Counted from the stretch's first letter, positions 34,708 to 44,567 are shown. The stretch: DNA of 64,000 bases from Flavobacterium sp. PMTSA4 (GCF_032098525.1 NZ_CP134890.1:434001-498000), one strand, 5' to 3'. Translations and numbers: made by a program. Notes: generated by a model not told the origin, from the letters alone.

Positions 34708-35241
34708 TTATTTTGAAACTACAAATTTTTCAGTAGTAATTCGGTCTGTCTTTTCATTATAAGTGTCAATTATAAGATTTCCTTCAGCATCAAAATAAGC
34801 CGCAGATACTTTTCCATCTCTAACAAATAAGTAATTGTTATTGGATGTTTTTCTTAAATATGAATTCTTATTTGTTTCACGGTTTGTCATTAAATATCCG
34901 TAATCATCAACTTTTACTTCATATTTCTTTCCATTATGAACGTAATAAGCAGAATGATCAATATCAACATACTTTGTTTTTCCGTCAACACTTAACTCTG
35001 TTTTTTCAGTAACCAAAACAGGACTATCTTTCATTGGTATGTTCAATGTGTTTGGTTTTGCTTCTTCAAGTTCAATATTTTGAACTTCTTTAGTTTCATT
35101 AATTGTTACGATTTTCTTTTCACCTTCCGAATTTTTAATCGTTGTTATCTTCGTTTCTGTTTCTTTCAACACATTTTTATTCTGAGCTTGTATACAAATT
35201 GTTCCAAGCAATAAAAATGGAATTATAATTAATTTTTTCAT
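34708..35241 (-). CDS. Secreted protein of 177 residues, unknown function
   Basis: A signal peptide (MKKLIIIPFLLLGTICIQAQ) is followed by a charged N-terminal half rich in Lys, Thr and Glu and a C-terminal domain with aromatic-rich strands (SAYYVHNGKKYEVKVDDYGYL, DGKVSAAYFDAEGNLIID). The alternating short beta strands suggest a small beta domain in the periplasm. No family recognised. Divergent from the carboxypeptidase-regulatory-like gene with about 190 bp between them. Confidence 0.75.
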   Translation of the reverse strand: MKKLIIIPFLLLGTICIQAQNKNVLKETETKITTIKNSEGEKKIVTINETKEVQNIELEEAKPNTLNIPMKDSPVLVTEKTELSVDGKTKYVDIDHSAYYVHNGKKYEVKVDDYGYLMTNRETNKNSYLRKTSNNNYLFVRDGKVSAAYFDAEGNLIIDTYNEKTDRITTEKFVVSK

Positions 35242-35429
35242 GATAATATATTTTTTAAATTGTTATAGTACAAATTTAGAGCTCATACAGAAGTTTTTCA
35301 TTACAGCTTTTTATCTGATTTTTACAGTATTTACATTTGCTGTAAATGTTGATAGAAAGTTAATAATTCGAAAAAATATTTTTATTTTGACTTTAAATCT
35401 TTAGTAGATTTGTTAAAATCATAAATAAA

Positions 35430-36596
35430 ATGTCTTTAAGAAGATTAATTTTTATTTTCTTGTTTTTTAGTGTTCAGCTCTTCTCACAAGCCGAACTCAA
35501 GACATTAATACTAAAAGACAAAGATTCAGATTTGCCCATTGAAGATGTAACGGTTACAGTTATAAAAACAAAACAAAATTTACTAAGTAATGCTGATGGA
35601 GTAGTAACATTTGAACTTTTAGGCAACTCAAACATTCAAATCAAACATTCGTCCTATTTGCCATTAAACGTTCGTGCGAGTACTTTAAAAGAAAAAAGCA
35701 ACACGATATATCTGACTAGTAATGTAAATGAATTAGAGGATATTGTTGTTACCAAAAAACATCCTCAGAAGATTTTAGCATCTTTAATAGAAAATTCCAA
35801 GAAAAAATTAACAGTTCCGGGCAGATTAAAAGTCTATTGTCGAGAGTTTTTTAAGTTCAATGGAAAATATTCCTATTATAATGATGGTTTGATGAACTTT
35901 CAATTGCTTGATAAATCAAACAAAACAGATGCTGTTATTCTTGTTGAACAAAATCGTTCAATAAACTTAACAAATGATTACATGAAAGAAGATTTGTTAG
36001 GCTATAATTTGAATGACATCATGGAAAACTATTATAATTTCAAATATTTAGATCCATTGCTCGATGCAGTTGCTAAAAAAGAGTATGATTTTGTGATAAA
36101 AGTATTTTCAAAAAACAAAGATTATTATGTAATTTCTGCCGTGCCAAATGAGAATGCTTCAGGTTTATTAGATGATTTTGCTATTATTTATGATCCAGAT
36201 AAAAAGCTAATTATTGAAGTTAGTTCCGTTGTTTCTCCGTTGGTTTTATCGAAAATGAAAGAGAAAACAAGTAATGGTGCTAAAAACATTTATAAATCAA
36301 TGTTTAAAACCATTTATAAAATTCAAAACAGCAACTATTATTTGTTGGGTTCAAAAGAAGAAATAGGTTTTGAAAAAATTGAAAAGAATCAAAAGAAAGA
36401 AATAGAGGTTCGAAACTATTTTCTAACCAAAAATTTTAGCACAAATTATTACAAGTACAATCAAGATGAAGTCTTTAAAGACAAAACGCTTCACAACAAA
36501 AAAAATGTCATCCTAACTGATTTTTGGAACGAATCAGGATTAACTGCTACCGATGAAGAACAGCAAATAGTAAATACCATTGAAGAAATTCATTAA
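35430..36596 (+). CDS. Secreted protein with carboxypeptidase regulatory-like domain
   Basis: A 388-residue protein with a signal peptide ending near VQLFSQ. The N-terminal 75 residues are a CarboxypepD_reg-like beta-sandwich (LKDKDSDLPIEDVTVTVI, then NADGVVTFEL), as found at the start of TonB-dependent receptors; here no plug or barrel follows. The rest resembles a group of Bacteroidetes envelope proteins with this single N-terminal domain. Function unknown. It ends 39 bp before ychF, and the probable ychF promoter overlaps its last codons. Confidence 0.78.
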   Translation: MSLRRLIFIFLFFSVQLFSQAELKTLILKDKDSDLPIEDVTVTVIKTKQNLLSNADGVVTFELLGNSNIQIKHSSYLPLNVRASTLKEKSNTIYLTSNVNELEDIVVTKKHPQKILASLIENSKKKLTVPGRLKVYCREFFKFNGKYSYYNDGLMNFQLLDKSNKTDAVILVEQNRSINLTNDYMKEDLLGYNLNDIMENYYNFKYLDPLLDAVAKKEYDFVIKVFSKNKDYYVISAVPNENASGLLDDFAIIYDPDKKLIIEVSSVVSPLVLSKMKEKTSNGAKNIYKSMFKTIYKIQNSNYYLLGSKEEIGFEKIEKNQKKEIEVRNYFLTKNFSTNYYKYNQDEVFKDKTLHNKKNVILTDFWNESGLTATDEEQQIVNTIEEIH

Positions 36597-36610
36597 ATAG
36601 AGTATATTTG
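36580..36610 (+). promoter_or_regulatory. Candidate promoter of ychF
   Basis: TTG at 36580-36582 and TATATTTG at 36603-36610, 20 bases apart, match the Bacteroidetes consensus. It overlaps the end of the upstream gene; ATG at 36636. Confidence 0.45.
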
Positions 36611-36635
36611 CACACTTTTTAAAAATACTTCATTT

Positions 36636-37730
36636 ATGAAAGCAGGAATTGTAGGATTGCCAAATGTTGGAAAATCAACTTTATTTAATTGTTTATCAAA
36701 CGCAAAAGCGCAGAGTGCAAACTTTCCGTTTTGTACAATCGAACCAAATATTGGAGTTGTAAACGTTCCAGATCCAAGAATCAACAGATTGGAAGAATTG
36801 GTAAAACCAGAGCGTGTTCAAATGGCAACGGTTGATATCGTAGACATTGCAGGTTTGGTAAAAGGTGCAAGTAAAGGTGAAGGTTTAGGAAACCAGTTTT
36901 TGGCAAACATCCGCGAGTGTAATGCAATTATTCACGTGTTACGTTGTTTTGATAACGATAATATTGTTCACGTTGATGGTAATGTAAACCCAATTCGCGA
37001 TAAAGAAACAATCGATATTGAGTTACAATTAAAAGATTTAGAAACTGTTGAAAAACGATTAGAAAAAGTAAATCGTGCAGCTAAAACAGGAAATAAAGAA
37101 GCGCAAGTTGAACAAGCTTTTTTAAATAGAATAAAAGAAGCATTACTTCAAGCAAAATCAGCCAGAACTGTTGTTCCCCAAAATCAAGATGAAGAAGAAT
37201 TAATGGAAGATTTTCAGCTAATTACTACTAAGCCAGTTTTATACGTGTGTAACGTTGACGAAGGTTCAGCGGTATCAGGAAACAAATATGTTGACCAAGT
37301 TCGCGAATTAGTGAAAGATGAAAATGCAGAAGTAATTGTTCTTGCCGTTGGCACAGAAGCAGATATAACCGAATTAGAAACCTATGAAGAACGTCAAATG
37401 TTTTTGGAAGATTTAGGGTTAAAAGAACCAGGAAGTTCTGTTTTAATTCGTGCAGCATATAAATTATTAAAACAACAAACCTATTTCACAGCAGGAGTAA
37501 AAGAAGTTCGTGCTTGGACTATTAATATTGGCGATACTGCACCAAAAGCAGCTGGAGTAATTCATACCGATTTCGAAAAAGGATTCATTCGTGCCGAAGT
37601 AATTGCTTTTGAAGATTATTCAAACTATGGTTCAGAGGCTAAAGTAAAAGAAGCCGGAAAACTTAGAGTAGAAGGTAAAGAATACATCGTTAAAGATGGT
37701 GATGTAATGCATTTTAGATTTAATGTGTAA
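36636..37730 (+). CDS. ychF: Redox-regulated ribosome-binding ATPase/GTPase YchF
   Basis: A 364-residue OBG-family P-loop protein of universal distribution that binds the ribosome and prefers ATP in characterised members. P-loop GLPNVGKST near residue 7, switch DIVDIAGLVKGASKGEGLG near 68 with the NxxE-type specificity region YVCNVDE near 200, followed by the A-domain and C-terminal TGS domain (TWTINIGDTAPKAA, DFEKGFIRAEVI, VKDGDVMHFRFNV). Length is typical. The next gene starts 3 bp after the stop. Confidence 0.97.
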   Translation: MKAGIVGLPNVGKSTLFNCLSNAKAQSANFPFCTIEPNIGVVNVPDPRINRLEELVKPERVQMATVDIVDIAGLVKGASKGEGLGNQFLANIRECNAIIHVLRCFDNDNIVHVDGNVNPIRDKETIDIELQLKDLETVEKRLEKVNRAAKTGNKEAQVEQAFLNRIKEALLQAKSARTVVPQNQDEEELMEDFQLITTKPVLYVCNVDEGSAVSGNKYVDQVRELVKDENAEVIVLAVGTEADITELETYEERQMFLEDLGLKEPGSSVLIRAAYKLLKQQTYFTAGVKEVRAWTINIGDTAPKAAGVIHTDFEKGFIRAEVIAFEDYSNYGSEAKVKEAGKLRVEGKEYIVKDGDVMHFRFNV

Positions 37731-37733
37731 TCG

Positions 37734-38387
37734 ATGAAAAAAATTGTTGTTTTAGTCATATTCGTTTTTATTGGTCAAAATAGCTTGGCTCAAGATAAAA
37801 TATCATTAGGTGTAAATGGTGGAGCAACTTATTCTTCATTTAGAGGAAATCCTTCAGCTGATGATTTTAATGCTGGAGTAGATTTTTTGGCAGGATTTTC
37901 TTTTGAATACAAATTAAAAGAAAGATTATCATTAGTTGTAAACCTTAATTATGATAGAAAATCAGCGTCTAAAAATTTTTTAGATGAATTCATTCTAGGT
38001 CCAGATGATCCTAACTTAATTAGTGATGTAAAAGTTAAGTTAAAAATGCAATTTATATCGTTGCCTATTTTGGTTCGCTATAAATTTGGAAATAAAAATG
38101 ATTTTTATATTAATGGCGGACCTTTTATTAGCTATTTGTTAAAATCTGAATTATCAAACGATTATGATAATACAAGTTTAGATATGACAGAAAGTTTCAA
38201 GAAAATAGATTATGGTTTGGTGCTTGGTTTTGGAAAAACATTCAAATTGAAAAACAATACTGAATTATCAGTTGAAATAAGAGAAAATCTCGGTTTAAAT
38301 AATATTAGTTCTAAACCTGTGGTTGATGATGGTTCAATCAAAACGAACTCTTTAAATCTCATTTGTAATTATTCTTTTAATTTATAA
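37734..38387 (+). CDS. Outer membrane beta-barrel (PorT-like) protein
   Basis: A 217-residue protein with a signal peptide ending at SLAQ and alternating beta strands of an eight- to ten-stranded barrel: ISLGVNGGATYSSF, VDFLAGFSFEYKL, FYINGGPFISYLL, LEMSVEIR-like strand near residue 180, and a last strand ending in NLICNYSFNL. The terminal Phe-x-Leu fits BAM-dependent outer membrane insertion. Common in Bacteroidetes; role unknown. Probably cotranscribed with ychF and followed by a terminator. Confidence 0.82.
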   Translation: MKKIVVLVIFVFIGQNSLAQDKISLGVNGGATYSSFRGNPSADDFNAGVDFLAGFSFEYKLKERLSLVVNLNYDRKSASKNFLDEFILGPDDPNLISDVKVKLKMQFISLPILVRYKFGNKNDFYINGGPFISYLLKSELSNDYDNTSLDMTESFKKIDYGLVLGFGKTFKLKNNTELSVEIRENLGLNNISSKPVVDDGSIKTNSLNLICNYSFNL

Positions 38388-38396
38388 AATATACGA

Positions 38397-38427
38397 AACC
38401 GCAAAATCTCTTTTGCGGTTTTTTTTA
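38397..38427 (+). terminator. Hairpin terminator after the beta-barrel gene
   Basis: Stem AACCGCAAAA / TTTTGCGGTT around a short loop, followed by a run of T on the + strand. Confidence 0.92.
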
Positions 38428-38448
38428 TTCATAAAAAAAGAAATGTAA

Positions 38449-38890
38449 AGCATTAAACCACTTAAAACACGTTATCTAACGTATTAAACCTGGTTCCAAA
38501 CCTAATAAATAGGGTTATCTAACGTATTAAACCTGGTTCCAAACCTAATAAATGGGGTTATATAACGTATTAAACCTGGTTCAGAACCTAATAAATGGGG
38601 TTATATAACGTATTAAACCTGGTTCAGAACATAATAAATGGGGTTATATAACGTATTAAACCTGGTTCAGAACATAATAAATGGGGTTATATAACGTATT
38701 AAACCTGGTTCCAAACCTAATAAATGGGGTTATATAACGTATTAAATGTGGTTCTGAACGTATTAAAATAGGTTGTATAACGTATTAAATGTGGTTCTGA
38801 ACGTATTAAAATAGGCTGTATAGCGTATTAAATGTGGTTCTGAACGTATTAAAAGAGGTTGTATAACGTATTAAAAGGCGTATTTAATGA
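38449..38890. repeat. 43-bp tandem repeat array (alternating 21- and 22-bp halves)
   Basis: Full units begin at 38478 and then every 43 bp (38521, 38564, 38607, 38650, 38693, 38736, 38779, 38822, 38865) with no indel. Each unit has two related halves of 21 and 22 bp, both starting with a form of AACGTATTAAA (or ACCTAATAAA) and carrying GGTT in their second part. Units 1-6 share CCTGGTTC; from 38736 on the halves read AACGTATTAAA-TGTGGTTCTG and AACGTATTAAA-ATAGGTTGTAT, so the two halves have the same origin. AACC and GGTT alternate and give many possible short stems. A run of TTTTCCC-like 7-bp units follows at 38917-38950. The rest of the gap to parE shows a possible -7 box TATATTAG at 39016-39023 and no gene. 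Confidence 0.97.
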
Positions 38891-39044
38891 TATTAGTGTA
38901 TAGTACAAGGCAGTAATCTTTTCCCTTTTCTCTTTTCCCTTTTTCCTTAAAACATTGTCAATATCATTCTTAATAACTTCTCTAAAAATCCTTTTTAAAA
39001 CCACTCTATTTCGACTATATTAGCACGAATTCGATTTTTTTTAA

Positions 39045-40901
39045 ATGGCAACAGAAACAAGATACGACGAAGATAATATTCGATCACTCGACTGGAAAGA
39101 ACACATCCGAATGCGTCCAGGTATGTACATCGGAAAATTGGGCGACGGTTCTTCGCCAGATGATGGTATTTATATTCTACTCAAAGAAGTTATCGATAAC
39201 TGTATCGATGAATTCGTTATGGGTGCAGGAAAAGTAATTGAAGTCACTATCAAAGACAAATTGGTTACTGTTCGCGATTATGGTCGAGGAATTCCATTGG
39301 GCAAAGTGGTTGATGTAGTTTCTAAAATGAATACTGGTGGAAAATACGACTCAAAAGCATTTAAAAAATCAGTAGGTTTAAATGGAGTTGGTACCAAAGC
39401 GGTTAATGCATTGTCCAATTACTTCCGTGTCGAATCGGTTCGTGATAATCAACAAAAGGCAGCCGAGTTTTCAGCAGGTAACTTAACAATCGAAGAAGAT
39501 ATTCAAGAAAGTACGAAGCGCAAAGGAACAAAAGTTTCTTTCGTAGCTGACGATGCTATCTTCAAAAACTACAAGTATCGTAATGAATACATCATTAAGA
39601 TGCTAAAAAATTATTGTTATCTAAATCGTGGTTTAACGATTTACTACAATGGAGAAAAATACATTTCGGAATATGGTTTAAAAGATTTATTAGAAGAAAA
39701 CATTGCCGAAGAAGACATGGTGTATCCAATTATTCATCTCGAAGGTGAAGATATTGAAATCGCCATTACACACAGTAAATCGCAATATTCTGAAGAATAC
39801 CATTCGTTTGTAAACGGACAAAACACTACACAAGGTGGAACGCATTTAGGAGCATTTCGTGAAGCAATTGTAAAAACGATTAAAGAGTTTTACAACAAAC
39901 CTTTTGAGGCGTCAGACATCAGAAAATCAATAGTTTCAGCGGTTTCAATCAAAGTAGAAGAACCTGTTTTTGAAAGTCAAACCAAAACCAAACTAGGTTC
40001 AACTGATATTGGTCCTAAAGGTCCAACGGTGAGAACTTTTGTAAACGATTTTATTAAAAATAAGCTTGATAACTTTTTACATAAAAATCCAGAAGTAGCC
40101 GATTTATTATTACGAAAAATTCTTCAGGCAGAACGCGAACGAAAAGAACTTTCAGGAATTCGTAAATTAGCAAAAGAACGTGCTAAAAAAGCAAGTTTAC
40201 ATAACAAGAAACTACGCGATTGCAGAGTTCATTTAACCGATAGTAAAAACCCAAGAAGTTTAGAAAGCACTTTATTCATAACCGAAGGTGATTCGGCTTC
40301 GGGTTCCATTACTAAAAGTCGCGATGTAAATACACAAGCCGTTTTTAGTTTGCGAGGTAAGCCTTTGAATTCCTATGGAATGTCAAAGAAAATTGTTTAT
40401 GAAAACGAAGAGTTTAATTTACTTCAAGCTGCATTAGACATCGAGGAAGAATACGATAATTTACGCTACAACAACATTGTAATTGCTACCGATGCCGATG
40501 TTGACGGAATGCACATTCGTTTGTTATTGATTACATTCTTTCTTCAATTTTTCCCAGAATTAATCAAAGAAGGACATTTGTATATTTTGCAAACACCTTT
40601 ATTCCGTGTACGAAATAAAAAAGAAACAATTTATTGCTATTCAGATGAAGAAAGAGTAAATGCCATTGAAAAACTAAAGCCAAAGCCAGAAATCACACGA
40701 TTTAAAGGTTTAGGTGAAATTTCTCCTGATGAATTCAAACATTTCATTGGTGATGACATTCGTCTTGATCCGGTAATGCTAGATAAAGCTACATCAATTG
40801 AAACCTTACTCGAATTCTATATGGGTAAAAATACTCCAGATAGACAAGAGTTTATTATCAATAACTTAAAGGTAGAATTGGATGTTGTGGAGAAAAATTA
40901 G
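39045..40901 (+). CDS. parE: DNA topoisomerase IV subunit B
   Basis: A 618-residue type IIA topoisomerase ATPase subunit that with ParC decatenates daughter chromosomes. GHKL ATPase motifs: EVIDNCIDEF near residue 48, DYGRGIP near 79 and GLNGVGTKAVNALS near 110. The transducer lysine loop is in QTKTKLGS near 310. The TOPRIM domain has EGDSASGS near 414 and DADVDGMHIR near 484. The C-terminus GLGEISPDEFKHF is as in ParE. It lacks the insert found in E. coli GyrB. parC follows 28 bp downstream. Confidence 0.93.
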   Translation: MATETRYDEDNIRSLDWKEHIRMRPGMYIGKLGDGSSPDDGIYILLKEVIDNCIDEFVMGAGKVIEVTIKDKLVTVRDYGRGIPLGKVVDVVSKMNTGGKYDSKAFKKSVGLNGVGTKAVNALSNYFRVESVRDNQQKAAEFSAGNLTIEEDIQESTKRKGTKVSFVADDAIFKNYKYRNEYIIKMLKNYCYLNRGLTIYYNGEKYISEYGLKDLLEENIAEEDMVYPIIHLEGEDIEIAITHSKSQYSEEYHSFVNGQNTTQGGTHLGAFREAIVKTIKEFYNKPFEASDIRKSIVSAVSIKVEEPVFESQTKTKLGSTDIGPKGPTVRTFVNDFIKNKLDNFLHKNPEVADLLLRKILQAERERKELSGIRKLAKERAKKASLHNKKLRDCRVHLTDSKNPRSLESTLFITEGDSASGSITKSRDVNTQAVFSLRGKPLNSYGMSKKIVYENEEFNLLQAALDIEEEYDNLRYNNIVIATDADVDGMHIRLLLITFFLQFFPELIKEGHLYILQTPLFRVRNKKETIYCYSDEERVNAIEKLKPKPEITRFKGLGEISPDEFKHFIGDDIRLDPVMLDKATSIETLLEFYMGKNTPDRQEFIINNLKVELDVVEKN

Positions 40902-40929
40902 AATAAACCAACTGAATTAATTCAGATAA

Positions 40930-43638
40930 ATGAAAGACGAAGAAGAAGACGATATAATTCCAAATAACGAAGAAGAAAACAATGATTCGTTTGAAGATAA
41001 TTCTGCCGAAGGCTTTGATGAAATCAAAGTTTCGAGCGGAAATAATTTCTATGAAGTTGACGAAAACCCAGAAGATACCATTACCAAAGTTACAGGAATG
41101 TACAAGGATTGGTTCCTCGATTACGCTTCTTATGTAATTCTCGAACGTGCCGTTCCGGCAATTGAAGATGGTTTTAAACCAGTGCAACGTCGTATCATGC
41201 ATTCTATGAAAGAGTTGGATGATGGGCGTTACAACAAAGTAGCAAATATCGTTGGACATACCATGCAATATCATCCGCATGGTGATGCAAGTATTGGCGA
41301 TGCAATGGTTCAAATTGGTCAAAAAGACTTGCTAATTGACATGCAAGGAAACTGGGGAAATATCCTAACTGGCGATAGTGCTGCAGCTTCTCGTTATATT
41401 GAAGCACGAATTTCAAAGCTTGGTCATGATATTTTATATTCTCCAAAAGTAACCGAATGGGGAATGTCTTATGATGGTCGTCGTGCAGAACCAATTAATT
41501 TACCAGTAAAATTTCCGTTATTATTAGCGCAAGGTGCCGAAGGTATTGCAGTAGGATTATCTACTAAAGTTTTACCACATAATTTTAATGAACTTATAGA
41601 TTGTTCTGTTAAAATTTTAAAAGGAAAATCGTTTACCTTATTTCCCGATTTTCCGACTGCTGGAATTGCTGATGTATCCAATTATAATGATGGAATGCGT
41701 GGCGGAAGGGTTCGTGTTAGAGCAAAGATTTCGCAATTAGATAAACAAACCCTAGTCATTACACAAATACCGTTTTCAACCAATACTTCAACACTGATTG
41801 ACAGTATTTTAAAAGCAAATGAAAAAGGTAAAATCAAAATCAAAAAGATTGAAGACAATACTGCTGCCGAAGTTGAAATACTAATTCATCTTCCACCAGG
41901 TGTTTCTCCCGATAAAACTATTGATGCGTTGTATGCGTTTACCGCTTGTGAAACTTCGGTTGCACCATTAGGTTGTGTAATTGAAAATCATAAACCATTA
42001 TTTATTGGGGTTTCTGATATGTTGAAAATCTCAACTCACAGAACGGTAGATTTATTAAAACGAGAATTAGAAATTCAGTTAGATGAACTTGAGAACAAAT
42101 GGCATTTTTCTACTTTAGAAAAGATTTTCATTAGAGAAGAAATGTATATCGATTTCAAATTGTATTCAGATAGAGAATCACTTTATGAATACATGTATAA
42201 ACGATTTGAACCGTTTAAAAAGGATTTTGTACGTGAAATCAATGATGAAGATTTACAAAAACTGACTCAAATTCCAATGATTCGTATTACTCGTTTCGAT
42301 TCAGATAAAGCAGATGATGCCATTGCAAAATTAGAAGCCGAAATGGAACAAGTGAAACATCATTTAGACCATATTATTGATTTTGCGATTGACTTCTTCT
42401 TGAAACTAAAAGAAAAATACGGTAAAGGTCGTGAACGACAAACTGAGCTAAGAAGTTTTGACACAATAGAAGCAACGAAAGTTGTTTTAAGAAATACAAA
42501 ACTGTATGTAAATAGGGAAGAAGGTTTCTTTGGAACAGGTTTAAAGAAAGACGAATACGTAGCCGATTGTTCTGATATTGATGATATCATTGTGTTTTTG
42601 CGTGACGGAAAAATGATGGTTTCTAAAGTAGACGATAAAAAGTTCGTTGGAAAAGATATAATTCATATTGCAGTTTTTGATAAAAATGACAAACGAACTA
42701 TTCATAACATGATTTATCGTGATGGAAAAAATGGTTCTACTTTTATTAAGCGTTTTAATGTTTCGGGTGTTACACGTGATAAGTTTTATGATTTAACACA
42801 AGAAAAACCTGGTTCACAAGTATTGTATTTCTCAACCAATCCAAATGGTGAAGCCGAAACAGTTACAATTTTACTACGTCAGGTTGGAAGTGTCAAAAAA
42901 CTAAAATGGGATGTTGATTTTGCTGATATTGCTATAAAAGGCCGAGCTTCTCGTGGAAATACCGTAACAAAATATCCGATTAAGAAAATAGAATTAAAAG
43001 AAAAAGGAATTTCTACTTTACGTCCAAGAAAAGTTTGGTTTGACGATACAGTTCATAGATTAAACGTAGATGGAAGAGGTGAATTGTTAGGAGAATTTAG
43101 ACCAAATGATAGGCTATTAATAATTAATCAAAATGGAAAACTAAAAACTATTATTCCTGAACTTTCTACCCATTTTAATGAAGATATGATTGTTTTGGAA
43201 AAATGGAATCCTAAAAAACCAATTTCTTGTATTTATTTCGATGGTGAAAAAGAACGCTATTTTGTGAAACGCTTTTTGGTTGAAAACGAAAATAAAGAAG
43301 AAATATTTATTTCTGAACATGATAAATCTCAATTAGAGATTGTTTCTACTGATTGGCGACCAATGGCCGAAGTGATTTTTGCAAAAGTTAAAGGTGTTCA
43401 AAAGGAAAATCTAACAGTTAATTTGGAAGAATTCATTGCTGTCAAAGGAATAAAAGCATTAGGGAATCAATTAACAACTGATAAAGTAAAACAAGTTAAT
43501 TTGTTAGAACCATTGCCTTTTGAAGAACCTGAAGAAGTTATAGCTGAAGAAATTGAAGTTTCTGATGAAAGTAATATTACTGACGATATACAAACGGAAA
43601 CTGATGACGACGGACAAATAACTTTGAGTTTAGACTAA
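40930..43638 (+). CDS. parC: DNA topoisomerase IV subunit A
   Basis: A 902-residue breakage-reunion subunit. It starts with an acidic extension of about 50 residues rich in Glu and Asp. The active-site tyrosine is Tyr156 in AASRYIEARISKLG; the preceding YHPHGDASIGDAMV is the quinolone-region helix. The C-terminal beta-pinwheel part covers about residues 520-850, and the protein ends in another acidic tail. I see no clear GyrA-box, which fits ParC rather than GyrA. Operon with parE; terminator after the stop. Confidence 0.92.
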   Translation: MKDEEEDDIIPNNEEENNDSFEDNSAEGFDEIKVSSGNNFYEVDENPEDTITKVTGMYKDWFLDYASYVILERAVPAIEDGFKPVQRRIMHSMKELDDGRYNKVANIVGHTMQYHPHGDASIGDAMVQIGQKDLLIDMQGNWGNILTGDSAAASRYIEARISKLGHDILYSPKVTEWGMSYDGRRAEPINLPVKFPLLLAQGAEGIAVGLSTKVLPHNFNELIDCSVKILKGKSFTLFPDFPTAGIADVSNYNDGMRGGRVRVRAKISQLDKQTLVITQIPFSTNTSTLIDSILKANEKGKIKIKKIEDNTAAEVEILIHLPPGVSPDKTIDALYAFTACETSVAPLGCVIENHKPLFIGVSDMLKISTHRTVDLLKRELEIQLDELENKWHFSTLEKIFIREEMYIDFKLYSDRESLYEYMYKRFEPFKKDFVREINDEDLQKLTQIPMIRITRFDSDKADDAIAKLEAEMEQVKHHLDHIIDFAIDFFLKLKEKYGKGRERQTELRSFDTIEATKVVLRNTKLYVNREEGFFGTGLKKDEYVADCSDIDDIIVFLRDGKMMVSKVDDKKFVGKDIIHIAVFDKNDKRTIHNMIYRDGKNGSTFIKRFNVSGVTRDKFYDLTQEKPGSQVLYFSTNPNGEAETVTILLRQVGSVKKLKWDVDFADIAIKGRASRGNTVTKYPIKKIELKEKGISTLRPRKVWFDDTVHRLNVDGRGELLGEFRPNDRLLIINQNGKLKTIIPELSTHFNEDMIVLEKWNPKKPISCIYFDGEKERYFVKRFLVENENKEEIFISEHDKSQLEIVSTDWRPMAEVIFAKVKGVQKENLTVNLEEFIAVKGIKALGNQLTTDKVKQVNLLEPLPFEEPEEVIAEEIEVSDESNITDDIQTETDDDGQITLSLD

Positions 43639-43639
43639 T

Positions 43640-43668
43640 AAAAAACGCTTCAAATTGAAGCGTTTTTT
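43640..43668. terminator. Bidirectional hairpin terminator after parC
   Basis: Stem AAAAAACGCTTCAA / TTGAAGCGTTTTTT, between parC and the convergent terC-like gene. Confidence 0.92.
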
Positions 43669-43677
43669 ATTATAATT

Positions 43678-44535
43678 TTAAGAAGTTATATCGCCATCTT
43701 TCAGCTTTTCATCAATAATAGTATTATTATGAAGTTTCACCTTGTTTTTAGTTTTCTTCATTTTCAAATTCAAAAATTCTACAAACAACGAGAAGAAAAT
43801 TGCAAAGTATAAATATCCTTTTGAAATACTATGAACTTCAATATCATCTCCAAAACGGAAATGTGCTAAATGTGAACCTTCAGCCAAAAGCATTACACCA
43901 ATTAATATCAAAAACGACAATCCAAGGATTTGAATGGTTGGATGTTCGTTTACGAATTTAGAAACCGGTCCAGCAAAAATCATCATTATTATTATAGAAA
44001 TTATTACTGATAAAATCATAATAATCAAAGCTCCATCATAACCAAAACCGCCTTCAATAGGTTCTTTCATACTAACCATTCCAACGGCTGTTAAAATACT
44101 ATCAAACGAAAATACAATGTTTAGTAAAGCAATTTGTAAAATAGCTTGCGAAATACTATTACTTGCCTTTCCTTTTTCACTTTCTTCTTCGCCTTCAAGT
44201 TTGTGATGAATTTCGGAAACAGATTTATACAAAAGAAATAAACCACCTCCAAAAATTATTAAACTTTGCCCAGTAATATTAGCTGAGAAAAAATCCCAAT
44301 CGATGGATAAAATTACATCTTGCAATCCTAAAACCCATGTAATTCCAAATAACAAAATGATTCGGAATGCCATTGCTAATAATAAACCAACTCTTCGTGC
44401 TTTAGGTTGGTCTTCGGCCTTTAATTTTCCTGAAACAATAGATAAAAAAACTATATTATCGATTCCTAAAATGATTTCAAGAAAGGTTAACGTTAAAAGT
44501 GCTAACAGCGCATTTGGTGTAAATAATATTTCCAT
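43678..44535 (-). CDS. TerC family membrane protein
   Basis: A 285-residue integral membrane protein with about seven helices. The family motifs LEIILGIDNIVFLSI near residue 20 and IVFSFDSILTAVGM near 140 carry the conserved acidic residues thought to bind metal ions. A polar loop with KLEGEEESEKG separates the two halves, and the C-terminus is hydrophilic. TerC-like proteins are linked to manganese export or to metalation of secreted enzymes. Single gene next to parC, convergent with it. Confidence 0.9.
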   Translation of the reverse strand: MEILFTPNALLALLTLTFLEIILGIDNIVFLSIVSGKLKAEDQPKARRVGLLLAMAFRIILLFGITWVLGLQDVILSIDWDFFSANITGQSLIIFGGGLFLLYKSVSEIHHKLEGEEESEKGKASNSISQAILQIALLNIVFSFDSILTAVGMVSMKEPIEGGFGYDGALIIMILSVIISIIIMMIFAGPVSKFVNEHPTIQILGLSFLILIGVMLLAEGSHLAHFRFGDDIEVHSISKGYLYFAIFFSLFVEFLNLKMKKTKNKVKLHNNTIIDEKLKDGDITS

Positions 44536-44567
44536 TGTAAAGTTTAAAATTTAACGGTTAAACGTAA

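Noticed and set aside
38449..38890. CRISPR array
   Set aside because: There is no constant repeat separated by unique spacers; all parts of the unit are related to each other and no cas gene is near.
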